From Aquimarina sp. (lineage in GTDB: Bacteria; Bacteroidota; Bacteroidia; Flavobacteriales; Flavobacteriaceae): a DNA stretch of 36,694 nucleotides. The notes below the pieces were generated by a model. The model was not told the DNA's origin and searched no databases. It saw only the letters and a program-made list of their open reading frames with translations. Of the stretch, positions 22,748-32,000 are shown piece by piece (the stretch's first letter is position 1; every line of letters begins with the position of its first letter). A program made the translations under genes and the position numbers. Location: assembly GCA_002697475.1 (NCBI GenBank), contig NZVW01000178.1, positions 1-36,694 of the forward strand, given 5' to 3'.

Positions 22748-23704
22748 CTACTGTTTTTCCGATTGCTCATCTGCTACTTCTACCACACTTTCCATCTCTA
22801 TGGGTTGTTCATCATACAAGGAGCTATCCGGCTCATCTTCATCATCTACTGTATGTTGTGCAGGAGGGTGATGTTCAGGTTTACCATTAATTTCTTCGTA
22901 TGCAGCATCCAAAATCTCTTCCTGGGAAGCAGTATCTTTCAAATCCTGATCGGAGTACCCTTTTTCCTCACGGACAATATCCAGTATCCGTTCTACCAAA
23001 GCTTCGTTTTCGGCGCGCACTTCCATAACGGTCTGTGCTTTTTTAAGCACAATTGACAAAGCTGCACCCATCAACTGCTGCTCGGGAGTCAGGTGTTTTG
23101 CTTTTTTCTTGAGTACCTGAACTAAGGGAGGCTTTAATAATGCTTTATCTTCCTTATCCAGTTTGATCCGGTTGACATTTTTTTCATTCTGGGTGTCGAT
23201 AAGTTCATTGATCTCGTCATACTCATAGAACTCTTTATGCTTTTTGATCTTAACTACATACCCTCCGCCTACAGCCAGTACATTATTGGCCATTCCCAGG
23301 ATGGTATCCGCTGCCTGCTTTGCCGTAGCGGTGGGCAATTCAAAGTCGGACTCCGACTGCGACTCAGACGCTGAGTCCGAATTAAAATTTTTATCTGCGG
23401 CATTGCCACCATTGCTACCAATTTCCTGTTCGGGAGCATCGGTGGGAGAGGTATCCGGGATTGGTGCAAAGGATTCTGGTCTTCCTTCAGAAACCACTCC
23501 TTCGCCTTCAGCATGGTCAGAGCGTTTTCTCTCACCGCCTTTCCAGATATTCCAATCATTATTAGAGGACTTGGTATCTGCGATATCTTTTTCAATGACC
23601 GCTTGATTTAATGGACTATATTGTTCTGATTGTATGGCTTCAAATTGTATCTGATCCGGGTTTTCTGTCAATACATTGACCACTTCTTTTTCAATGTCTT
23701 TCAT
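22748..23704 (-). CDS. Acidic helical protein of unknown function
   Basis: This 318-aa protein has a disordered, acidic N-terminal third (about 1-120, rich in Ser/Asp/Glu). A conserved-looking helical core follows (ILGMANNVLAVGGGYVVKIK, then LTPEQQLMGAALSIVLKKAQ), ending in an acidic tail. The ILGMANN...GG segment and the Gly/Ala-rich helix are moderately hydrophobic but not membrane-spanning. It sits between the DnaA-domain protein and the packaging-type ATPase (3-bp gap), so it may work with the motor or the virion. The family is not recognised. Confidence 0.6.
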   Translation of the reverse strand: MKDIEKEVVNVLTENPDQIQFEAIQSEQYSPLNQAVIEKDIADTKSSNNDWNIWKGGERKRSDHAEGEGVVSEGRPESFAPIPDTSPTDAPEQEIGSNGGNAADKNFNSDSASESQSESDFELPTATAKQAADTILGMANNVLAVGGGYVVKIKKHKEFYEYDEINELIDTQNEKNVNRIKLDKEDKALLKPPLVQVLKKKAKHLTPEQQLMGAALSIVLKKAQTVMEVRAENEALVERILDIVREEKGYSDQDLKDTASQEEILDAAYEEINGKPEHHPPAQHTVDDEDEPDSSLYDEQPIEMESVVEVADEQSEKQ

Positions 23705-23710
23705 CTTGTA

Positions 23711-24169
23711 CTAGTTTATTTTTGCTAAAAATTGAATGACGTTTCGCTCCAAAAGGTGATAAGTGCTCATAAAACTTTTATGGAATTGAGGAATAGACAG
23801 TACATCTTTGCACTTATTATGATGGTGGATGACCGCACGTTTTGACTGCCCGAATCGTTTACCAATCTGACTATAACTTAAATCTGTATATGTTTTGATA
23901 AGATGATACGTGGTCATCCGGGCATCCAGACATTCTTTGGTATTCTCGTGGTCTGTCACCGATACTTCACAACCAAATAGTCTTCTGCTTTCCGTTGTAA
24001 TAAAAGTTACCAATAGCTGTACTTTCTGTTTTTCATTTTTAACAGACCGGGGTTCCCCTGAGAGATGATGTACAATGGTAATTGCTTTGGTCATACCGAA
24101 CTTTGTAATGAGCTTATCTATCTCTCGCTGTAACTCCGAATAACTATGTTCCTTTTTCTTTTGTTCCAT
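23711..24169 (-). CDS. Stand-alone DnaA domain IV-like DNA-binding protein
   Basis: This 152-aa protein has a C-terminal half that matches DnaA domain IV: ARMTTYHLIKTYTDLSYSQI, GKRFGQSKRAVIHHHNK. The latter is the signature helix-turn-helix that binds DnaA boxes. No AAA+ domain is present. It could bind an element origin or, like other free DnaA-IV proteins, regulate transcription or compete with host DnaA. It lies between helical protein 24182-24679 and the acidic protein, within the genome-handling operon. Confidence 0.8.
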   Translation of the reverse strand: MEQKKKEHSYSELQREIDKLITKFGMTKAITIVHHLSGEPRSVKNEKQKVQLLVTFITTESRRLFGCEVSVTDHENTKECLDARMTTYHLIKTYTDLSYSQIGKRFGQSKRAVIHHHNKCKDVLSIPQFHKSFMSTYHLLERNVIQFLAKIN

Positions 24170-24181
24170 GATCCGATCTAT

Positions 24182-24679
24182 TTATGCAGGTTGAACAATC
24201 CTTTTACTTCTTCTCAGCAGGTGTTCGGGTATCCTGCTCTTCGGTTCCAGAGATTCGGCAATAGGTAACAGGTAATAGAGATGTTGATGCTCCCGGATTC
24301 GGACTAATTTTAGTCTTCCTAAAATGGTCGTATTCCAATCCAAAGAAGCTTCTAATCCCATTGCTCTTAGTTCTGATAGGGAAATCCCCTTAGTCCATCT
24401 CAGTTTTTTTAAGGTTATAAGAATCTCTTTGTCATCGGTTGCCCTGGCTTTCACTTTGTGGATGAAATAAGTACGTATAGCTTGCAAAATTTCTTCATCT
24501 GCTTTTATGAGTGCGTTAAAATCATCTTTATTCGATTCTTCCCTGGCAGTGTTTGCATGGAAAAGGGTTAACTGGTCTTCAAAATTTTTGATCTTCTCTT
24601 TAATGCTATGATGTAGGAAGTAGGGACTTATCTTATTATCCTGTAAAAAATTCCTGAATGTTATGTGTTCATATTTCAT
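24182..24679 (-). CDS. Hypothetical protein, paralogue A
   Basis: This 165-aa soluble protein has a C-terminal part (KGISLSELRAMGLEASLDWN, then TTILGRLKLVRI and YYLL) that aligns with the end of the 160-aa protein encoded just upstream, including the ELRxMG, AxL, NT and YY positions. The N-termini (FRNFLQDNKIS against FKAFLEKNTLD) also match. Family unknown. The small C-terminal module looks like a DNA- or protein-binding wing. Position suggests a role in replication or packaging. Confidence 0.6.
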   Translation of the reverse strand: MKYEHITFRNFLQDNKISPYFLHHSIKEKIKNFEDQLTLFHANTAREESNKDDFNALIKADEEILQAIRTYFIHKVKARATDDKEILITLKKLRWTKGISLSELRAMGLEASLDWNTTILGRLKLVRIREHQHLYYLLPIAESLEPKSRIPEHLLRRSKRIVQPA

Positions 24680-24736
24680 AATACTGTTCGTTTTTTGATG
24701 ATGATGGATGTTGTGATATCTTATGATAATGGATGA

Positions 24737-25219
24737 TTACTCCTGCACTATAATATCATAGTAGTAATAGAACCAATTGGTTTTTCTTTTGATCAGGTAC
24801 GGACCAATAGGGGTATTGACACCTAATTTGGCTTTGATACCCATTTCTTTCAGTTCGTCTTTGGTCAGATTTTTCGTTCGACCCATATCCACTAATTCCT
24901 TGAGGATTACTTCATCGGTACGGATGTTCTCTTTCACCTTTTTCTTAAGGGATTGCTTTACCAATGGGGATTTCATTAATTCTTCCCATCGGTCATTATT
25001 TTCCAGCTGATCTTCGTATTCTTCCTCGATATCCCCTAGGATTTCATAGTCGAGCTGCTCCAGTTGTTCCAATAACTCCTGACGATCAGCAGCCTGAATG
25101 CTGTCCAGTAATTCATAAAGCTTCCAGAAAAGACTGATCTTTTCTACAAGCGGTCTGGGAAAGTCCTTTTTATCCAGTGTATTCTTTTCCAGAAATGCTT
25201 TGAACATTACTTTTTTCAT
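24737..25219 (-). CDS. Hypothetical protein, paralogue B
   Basis: This 160-aa protein has an acidic middle (QLDYEILGDIEEEYEDQLEN) and a C-terminal module (NLTKDELKEMGIKAKLGVNT, PIGPYLIKRKTNW) shared with the 165-aa protein next to it. The pair probably arose by tandem duplication. No known motif is found. It is preceded by the two-span membrane protein at 25254-25505. Confidence 0.6.
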   Translation of the reverse strand: MKKVMFKAFLEKNTLDKKDFPRPLVEKISLFWKLYELLDSIQAADRQELLEQLEQLDYEILGDIEEEYEDQLENNDRWEELMKSPLVKQSLKKKVKENIRTDEVILKELVDMGRTKNLTKDELKEMGIKAKLGVNTPIGPYLIKRKTNWFYYYYDIIVQE

Positions 25220-25253
25220 AATTTCGTTTTTTGATGAATGTTATGTTTAGTGT

Positions 25254-25505
25254 TTATGTGGTAACCGGAATGGCACCTGATTTTCCCTCCAAAGATTTTT
25301 CTATCTGATAGGAAATAAGTGCCGTAAGCGCCGATGTGGCTAATACGACACCCATATTTTTAGCCAGCTCCTTGCCTTTAGGTACGCCAAACTTGAACTT
25401 TTCCCTATTGGCGTTGGTTCCCAGATTATAGTATATCAAGGCTTCAGCAAAGCCTATGGCCAATCCGACCCCTGTGATGATGATCACTGTTTTATCTACT
25501 TTCAT
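25254..25505 (-). CDS. Small membrane protein with two hydrophobic segments
   Basis: This 83-aa protein has two hydrophobic stretches (TVIIITGVGLAIGFAEALIY and MGVVLATSALTALISYQI) and a short polar tail. It is the only membrane protein in the genome-handling operon. It could be a virion membrane protein or a small holin-like factor expressed early. The family is not recognised. Confidence 0.55.
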   Translation of the reverse strand: MKVDKTVIIITGVGLAIGFAEALIYYNLGTNANREKFKFGVPKGKELAKNMGVVLATSALTALISYQIEKSLEGKSGAIPVTT

Positions 25506-25525
25506 ATATATTTCTTTTAGTGGTG

Positions 25526-26158
25526 TTACGCTTCCAGTTTTTCTTCTATTTTTTCATACTTCTCCTTGATCTCATTCTGATCCCGCTTGACACTTCTAAG
25601 CGAGGTCATTTTAAAGTTGTTCAAAAGATCCCGATGGGTTTTCATCAATATTTTTTTGGTCACACGCTGTGTTTCCAGATCGTCCTTTAGTTTTGGCGGA
25701 ATAAGGTTTGCCAATCCCAGAATATGTTTTTTAATACGCTCATATCGCGTTGGAGGCGGTTTTTGCGGAAGTAATTTTCTGCGCTCTGCCCGAAATGCTT
25801 TTAATTCCCGATCACATCTTTGTAGGCTTTCGCTCATTTCCAGAGCATCTGCTTTTGTGGTTTTCGGGGTTTCTTTTTTTACCTTTTTTTTGACTTTTGT
25901 TTTTTTGCGTTTCGGTTTTGGCTTTTGTTCCTCCGGATCGGCGCAGGGGCTTTCCTGTGGCTTCACATCCAGTGCATCTGGAGAAGTAACTTTGACCAGT
26001 TCATAGATGGTATCTATACTGGACTGCAGTTCTTTTTCAAAGAAAGCTTTATCTTCTGCCTTCCCATGTTCTGAAATGATGTTTTTGACCTGTTTTTGTA
26101 ATTCCGGATCCTGAATTTTCTGCTGATCCAGTTGTAATACATCCTTAATTGTTGCCAT
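25526..26158 (-). CDS. Charged helical protein with Lys-rich segment
   Basis: This 210-aa protein is charged throughout. It has a Pro/Lys-rich segment at 75-98 (PKPKRKKTKVKKKVKKETPK) that could bind DNA, and coiled-coil-like ends. No enzyme motif is seen. It starts 18 bp after the 175-aa gene. Possible scaffolding or nucleoid protein; unproven. Confidence 0.55.
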   Translation of the reverse strand: MATIKDVLQLDQQKIQDPELQKQVKNIISEHGKAEDKAFFEKELQSSIDTIYELVKVTSPDALDVKPQESPCADPEEQKPKPKRKKTKVKKKVKKETPKTTKADALEMSESLQRCDRELKAFRAERRKLLPQKPPPTRYERIKKHILGLANLIPPKLKDDLETQRVTKKILMKTHRDLLNNFKMTSLRSVKRDQNEIKEKYEKIEEKLEA

Positions 26159-26176
26159 ATCTATATGTTTAAATGG

Positions 26177-26704
26177 TTATGCACTGTTACGTTTTAATTT
26201 GAGCCTGAGCGCCAGTAATGCCAGTTCGGTTTCCTTTTTTACTTTCAGTATGCGAATCTGCTCATTGGTGAGGCGCTCCTTATCTTTTTTCTTTTCCGGA
26301 GTAGGTTCAACTCCAAATTCCTCCCAGCTCTCAAAGTCCTTTTCGTTTGTGATGAGATGTTCGGTTTCCTCTTCGCGATGGATCCCAAAAACCTCCTGAT
26401 TATCCTTAAACCGCTTTCTTGCTTCCTCAAGGGAGATCATATTCCAGGTGAACCCCTCAATGGTCGTATAGGGTGCGCCTGCTTCCCCATCTTTGGAAGA
26501 TGTGCGATGCACTACGTCATATAGCAAAGCATCTGCTTTTTCTGCCTGCGCATTGGGTACTGTAAAATCTTTGGATTCTTTTTTAATAAGTTGGTGCGCT
26601 TCCAGAAGGTTCAGTTCACTTCCGATATACTGCACAATCTCTGCCTGATTCCTGATTTCAATCTGGTTCAGTTCTTCCGGGGTGATGTCTTTTGTTTTAT
26701 ACAT
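26177..26704 (-). CDS. Hypothetical helical protein
   Basis: This 175-aa, charged, mainly helical protein has a Lys/Glu-rich C-terminal coiled coil (PEKKKDKERLTNEQIRILKV). A central region (GFTWNMISLEEARKRF) looks globular. No family recognised. It overlaps the 120-aa gene by 8 bp and belongs to the same polycistron. Confidence 0.55.
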   Translation of the reverse strand: MYKTKDITPEELNQIEIRNQAEIVQYIGSELNLLEAHQLIKKESKDFTVPNAQAEKADALLYDVVHRTSSKDGEAGAPYTTIEGFTWNMISLEEARKRFKDNQEVFGIHREEETEHLITNEKDFESWEEFGVEPTPEKKKDKERLTNEQIRILKVKKETELALLALRLKLKRNSA

Positions 26705-27059
26705 GCGTTCTTAATTTATGGTCCATAGCACATTCCTGCAGGTACAGTGTTTTTAGACCGTTAAAAAAAGCGTTAGCTTCTTCCTGATCGGAGTAATGAA
26801 TGGAGCAATGTTGTGGTGTTCCGTCCATTTCAAAACACTCATAGCGGTAACATTGTTCAGGGCGGTCAATATCGCTGATATCAATAGTGGTCCATCGTAG
26901 AATAAGGGTATTGGGATGGGCTGCTGATACCATAATTCTAAAATCCCGGCAATGTGCTTTACATGCCTGATCAATATGAACAGCCCTGTTCATTATGGAG
27001 GTGATTACTTTCTTGGTCACACCTAATTGCTTTTCTACTGTTGCGTTTTCTGTTTTCAT
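26697..27059 (-). CDS. Hypothetical 120-aa protein
   Basis: This soluble alpha/beta protein contains HIDQACKAHCRDFRIMVSAA near the middle and MDGTPQHCSIHYSDQEEANA later. It is rich in Cys and His but shows no recognised zinc motif. It overlaps the 336-aa gene by 4 bp (ATGA) and the 175-aa gene by 8 bp. This suggests coupled expression with the MoxR-type unit. Function unknown. Confidence 0.55.
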   Translation of the reverse strand: MKTENATVEKQLGVTKKVITSIMNRAVHIDQACKAHCRDFRIMVSAAHPNTLILRWTTIDISDIDRPEQCYRYECFEMDGTPQHCSIHYSDQEEANAFFNGLKTLYLQECAMDHKLRTHV

Positions 27060-28066
27060 CTGTTCTTTAATTTTTGGGTATACATCGTTATGATTTTTAT
27101 GACTTCGTCAACGGCGGCATCCATACTATAACTTTGTTCAAATACAACACCTCCTAACCCAAGAGCGTTTACAAAATCCTTACCTACATCCGGCTTTGCA
27201 CTTCCTAAACCCGGTGGTATGGTGAGTCCAAAATAATTGCTCAGAGCGATCAGCGCTTTAAAACCACGATACCGGAAATACCTCGGATCACTGCTGAGCA
27301 ATAGCAACTGATTTTTATCGAGGGGATCTCCAAACTGTTTTAAGCGTACAACACCCATAGGATAAGACCCTTTGAAAAAGGTTTCAAACAGTACATTTAC
27401 TTCTACTGCAATACCCCGTAACTCCATAAACTCCACCAGTTCTGCACATGCCAGACCGATATACAGCAATTGATCTCCCTGAATATTGGCATTTGCCCCG
27501 GCGGTGATATACAATTGAAGCGAGGGTAAGGAAGCAGCACTATCTTTGATATGGGCAAATACATTTTTGATCATCGTGGTCTTGTTATCCCTGTCCAGTT
27601 CAATCTGCATTTGGCTGATATTCTTATGCATATCCGTATGTGACAACGTGGGTTGCATCCTATACAGCCCCATAGCCGCTCTGTCAAAAGAAAATACCCC
27701 CAATCCCTTATCGTTATATTCCAATTTGGGTTTCGGGAAGGTTTGGTCTTCTACCATTACGATATAGCGTTCCAATAGCGTGCTGAGCTTAGGTCTGATC
27801 TTCTCCATAAGGGGCATCCCTAAAAAATGATCATGATATATGATCTCATCCATAGAACTTACCACAGGTGTACCGTACCATTCACTATTCTGATGTACCG
27901 CTGATATAGTGCGTTGATGTACACTTTGAAAAATTTTGGAATTCTCAGGGGTTAGATGTCGGATTTGATGATCGACAAAACCATGGAAGTCCGTAACACT
28001 GTCAAAGCGGACATAATGTGCCGTTCCATTTTGTAAAGGAGTGGTATGTATCAAGGGAGTGCTCAT
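27056..28066 (-). CDS. Putative degenerate VWA-like partner of the MoxR ATPase
   Basis: This 336-aa protein has a central region (SLQLYITAGANANIQGDQLL, then YIGLACAELVEFMELRGIAV, EVNVLFE) reading as a VWA-type alternation of strand, loop and helix, with the MIDAS DxSxS position replaced by AGANA. Proteins with this layout occur next to MoxR ATPases in phages and plasmids. It overlaps the ATPase gene by 4 bp, as MoxR-VWA pairs often do. It probably receives the remodelling action of the ATPase or brings a target to it. The VWA call is tentative; DUF7192-like proteins are an alternative label. Confidence 0.5.
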   Translation of the reverse strand: MSTPLIHTTPLQNGTAHYVRFDSVTDFHGFVDHQIRHLTPENSKIFQSVHQRTISAVHQNSEWYGTPVVSSMDEIIYHDHFLGMPLMEKIRPKLSTLLERYIVMVEDQTFPKPKLEYNDKGLGVFSFDRAAMGLYRMQPTLSHTDMHKNISQMQIELDRDNKTTMIKNVFAHIKDSAASLPSLQLYITAGANANIQGDQLLYIGLACAELVEFMELRGIAVEVNVLFETFFKGSYPMGVVRLKQFGDPLDKNQLLLLSSDPRYFRYRGFKALIALSNYFGLTIPPGLGSAKPDVGKDFVNALGLGGVVFEQSYSMDAAVDEVIKIITMYTQKLKNR

Positions 28067-29031
28067 AAGGTCAACAAACCGTTTCGTCTTTTGTACTCGT
28101 GAATAAATACCTGCTTCATTTCTGCCCCTTTATAGCGGTTCAGAAATTCCTCCAGATTGACCTCTCTTCTGATATGGGCTGCCTTCTCGCGGTTCATTAC
28201 TAAAAAGTAACTCTCCAGGCAGTCTTTTAGGGTTTTTCCATTTCGTACAGGTTTACTTATTTTTTTTGAGGTGTTCGTCACCCCTGTCTGGCGTAACATT
28301 TCCTGAATGTAGATCCGTTGAAAATTAAGCATGGTGCGAAGGGTCATAATATCCTCCATATCACCGGCGGTATTGTCTTTTCCTTCATATTTGAGTATGG
28401 AACTGCGAATAGCGATACAGATATCCACCAGCGGAGGATACACCAGAGAGCGTTCCAGTTTTTCATTGAACCCGATCTCATAAATGCTTCCGCTAAACCG
28501 ATCCAATAAGGAGCTGTCCTGTCTGTTGTTTCCTACATAGGTGCTACTGACCGCTTTTCCGGTGACATTTCCGGTGGCAATACATCCGAAATCGGGATGC
28601 TTAACTACAGGTTCATTTAATCCGTTAAAAATGATAGCTCCTTCTTTAGCACTTTTAGCTAAAGGGTCATTAAGCAGCCCTGCGGTATTGGGATCGAGTT
28701 TGGGCATTTCATCAATGATCAGGATTTTACCATCCCGCCAGGCTTCAATCAATCCGCCCTCTTTATAGCCATACATCGTCTGTCCTCCCTTAATATCGAT
28801 AGGAGAAGTATACTGGTTACAGCTGATGATGATAAATGGCAATTCCTTTTTATCATTCTCCCTGCGTCCAAAATGGGCATAGGCAACTTTTTCCCCGAGG
28901 GTGGTTTTTCCGGTTCCGGCTATACCTTTCAGAAACACGTTGTTTCCAACGCTCAAATCATCTAGAATCTTCATAAAGTTGGGGATCTGATCTATTTCAG
29001 GGATATCTAAGGTTTGTGGGTATGTTCTCAT
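28063..29031 (-). CDS. MoxR-type AAA+ ATPase
   Basis: This 322-aa protein has Walker A GIAGTGKT (36-43), Walker B LIIDEM (104-109), sensor 1 ATGN (152-155) and LLDRF (175-179), with the insert pattern of MoxR/RavA/CbbQ ATPases. These usually act as chaperones that remodel a VWA-containing partner. Here the partner is probably the overlapping 336-aa gene. The pair lies directly after the helicase gene, so it may act on replication or packaging complexes. Confidence 0.85.
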   Translation of the reverse strand: MRTYPQTLDIPEIDQIPNFMKILDDLSVGNNVFLKGIAGTGKTTLGEKVAYAHFGRRENDKKELPFIIISCNQYTSPIDIKGGQTMYGYKEGGLIEAWRDGKILIIDEMPKLDPNTAGLLNDPLAKSAKEGAIIFNGLNEPVVKHPDFGCIATGNVTGKAVSSTYVGNNRQDSSLLDRFSGSIYEIGFNEKLERSLVYPPLVDICIAIRSSILKYEGKDNTAGDMEDIMTLRTMLNFQRIYIQEMLRQTGVTNTSKKISKPVRNGKTLKDCLESYFLVMNREKAAHIRREVNLEEFLNRYKGAEMKQVFIHEYKRRNGLLTL

Positions 29032-29063
29032 TACATTTTACGGTTTACTTGTGATTATCGTGA

Positions 29064-32000
29064 TCAGGAAGCCTGGTGCTCATAAGCCAATTGGAGCTTG
29101 TCCAATAGAATAGCCATAGGTTCTATGACCCCAATGGTGTCCTCATAGATGGCTTTACCTAGTTGCTGGGCAGTATAGCGTCCAAATACAAATTCTGTAT
29201 TTCCGTCCTCGTGGGGATGGTTGGTCATAAAATAGCCCAACTGATCTATCGCTTTATAGACAGGCAGCTGTCGGGCCTCACGGATCACCTCTTTGAAATC
29301 TTTGGCGATGGGTGTGCCTTTGATCGCCTGTTGCCATTGCTGATAGGGAACGGCTATGTTTTTAAAGATGGGAATTAGGGAATAGTTGTATTTTTCCTTA
29401 TCCTTTAGTACCCGATCATATTCCACAACGCCATAGGGATACTGCGAATTGGGCTCTTCATATCCGGTAAACCCAAATTGCGGGTTGCTGCCGTTGCCAT
29501 ACGGTCTTCCCAGCTCGTATCGGTATCGTGTAGTACCAATGGCTGTTCTTTCATCCCAGTCGGCTTCATTTTCAATTTCCCAATCTTCAAGCTCTTTTGC
29601 CTGTCCCTGTATTTTTAATCCGAACTCATCGAGTTTCTTTAAAAAAGGGGGTAGATTTTCTTCTGATAGTACTCCTGTCATATCCCCGGCATTCTGAATA
29701 AATTCAGGTAATTCTTCAGCGGTTTGCCCTTCCTGACGCATGATAAGTTTACGCAGCGTAGGATCAAGAGGAAGTTTGTAGTGCTGCTTTTTCTGAATAT
29801 ACACTTCAAAGTAGTGTTTGCCTACCCGCTTGAATTTGATACCATACTGATGATCTTCAAGTACTGCATCAACCTCTAATGCTATAATAGCCTGTAAACC
29901 TTCAGAGATAGGAAGCAGCGCATAATGCTCTTTATCCTTACCGTAATCCCTCGACATCAGAATGCCGTTTTTGATAGTTCCGGCTTTGGTATTGTACTTG
30001 ATCAGCTTGTTATGGGCTCCTATCTCATCAGAAACCGCCAGAATATTTTCAGTAAGGATATAACGTTTCTCTCGTTTGGAAGAAGCTTTTTTGATCAGGT
30101 CATTCCAGTTCGCGGTCACTGCTGCACGCTCTTCTTCCGTTAATTCCCGGCTCTCAGCATAGATACTGGCAAGATAATCACTCCCGTTTTTCAAGTCATA
30201 GGTGATGGATTTACGACCATCGACAACTGCAAAATTAAAGGAGATGTTGGCCAGGGTATAGGGGTTGCTGTTACCTTTTCCTATGCGCACTCCCATAAAG
30301 ATTCCGAAGGAAGCTTCCCGCGTAGATCCGATAAAAGGAACTTTCACCACTTCACCAACCATCCAATACCCTATATATCTTACGATTCTTTTTTGAACAG
30401 CTAACAATTCCTGCTCATAAGTAGCCAGGGCATTTCTTTTTTCATCGATGCGGCTTTGTTGTCGTTCCCGAAGCTTTATAATCTTCGCATTGGCTTCTTC
30501 ATCCTTTCCGCTACCTTCCTTGGGCATATCTGCGAGTTCCTGCTCCATAGTTGCAATCACTTCCATTCGTTTAGCTTTTCGTGTAGCGATCAATGTTGGA
30601 TATTCTGCTTCCAGTTCCAGTAAGAGTACATCTTTTGCCCGTTGCGGGGTAATACCTTCTAATTGTTTGGCAATACGCTGATCTACTTCTCCCTTGGTAA
30701 ATGGACGTTGTAGGTTATTGACAATGGTATGTTCACGAACAGTATCCTTACCGAAAGGGGTATGCCCTCCGTTACCACGGTATTGCAAAAAGCGTTTTTT
30801 TACTTCTGCATCCAGTGGTAAAAACTCGGTTTCCAGATCATATGTACCTTGTTGCTTTTCTATGGTGATCTGATGATTGTAGCGTTGTACAAGATCATTA
30901 AACAGTACATCCTGTTCTTCTACAAATAATAAGCCCGCGCGCCCTGTGACCTGACGTATGGCGCCAACTTTACTTTTGGCCCGTTCGAGTGTACCATTGG
31001 CCTTTCTGGTATAGGTCGGGTTTCCCAGTTTTTCAGCCATATCCTTATTTTCCTCAACCCATTGCCAGGCAACTTCATCCCCATACTTATTAAAGAGATC
31101 AGGACTTTGAAAGGTGGTATCACTGGTCTTCTGTGATCCTGTAGTATTGGCATCCAGTGATTTGAGTTTTCCTTTCAGCATGGTCATCAAACGGACTTCC
31201 ATAGGAATATCACTGGCGATATAACGGTATCCGGGTAATACTACCTGTCCGGTTCTGTTGATACGTCCGATTTTTTGGATTTCAATGTTGATATCGAGTT
31301 CAAACTGGTGGCTGATCATCATCCGCTGGCGTTGATCCTTAAAATCTTTGGAAGCGTGGGCAGAAGCCCCGGTACTTCCGCTTTGATTGATGAGCAATAC
31401 ATCATAATCCCCTTGATTAAACAGTCGAAAGGCTTTTTCAGTATCACTTCTAAAGGAACTCACCACTGCTTCATCTCCCTCAAAATAGAGTTTCTGGTTT
31501 CTCCCGGTCACTTCAGCTACTTTAAAATGTAATCCTTGATGCCCGCCAAGTCCCTTGGGCTTTTGTTCCTTTTCTATGAGGTGGATCAACTGGTCAATAG
31601 GACTGACCGTCAGTCCTGAACTTTCAGAGAGCATTTCCTTTTTGATGCGATGATATTCGTCAATTCCACTTTGAGGCAGGGAACTGAGTGGTACACGTTC
31701 CTTGCTTTTCTTGCCGGAGATATCCGTATAGTTATACCCAAATACACTATCCAGTCCCTTGACCAGGGTTTTGCTAAAATCCAGTTCTTCCATGGCCACC
31801 ACATCACCCGTAGCCAGTTTCATATCTTTAAGAAACGTACCCATGGTAGATTTAAAGGCAATGACCACTTTTTTATCCTCCCGTAACAATTCCAGGGTAT
31901 GTTTAGCCACTTCTTCAACTTTCAGGGCAAATAATAGCTGGTCTACAATATTAAATACCCTGGAAAAGTATGGAGCTTGCTTTACTCCAAGCCCTTTGGG

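Noticed and set aside
23269-23595. Minus-strand 108-aa ORF within the acidic 318-aa gene
   Set aside because: It is an alternative frame of a low-complexity Ser/Asp region and has no independent support.
25587-26006. Plus-strand 139-aa ORF rich in Phe/Ser
   Set aside because: It is the reverse of a Lys-rich coding region, which typically gives such composition; it lies opposite a well-packed operon gene.
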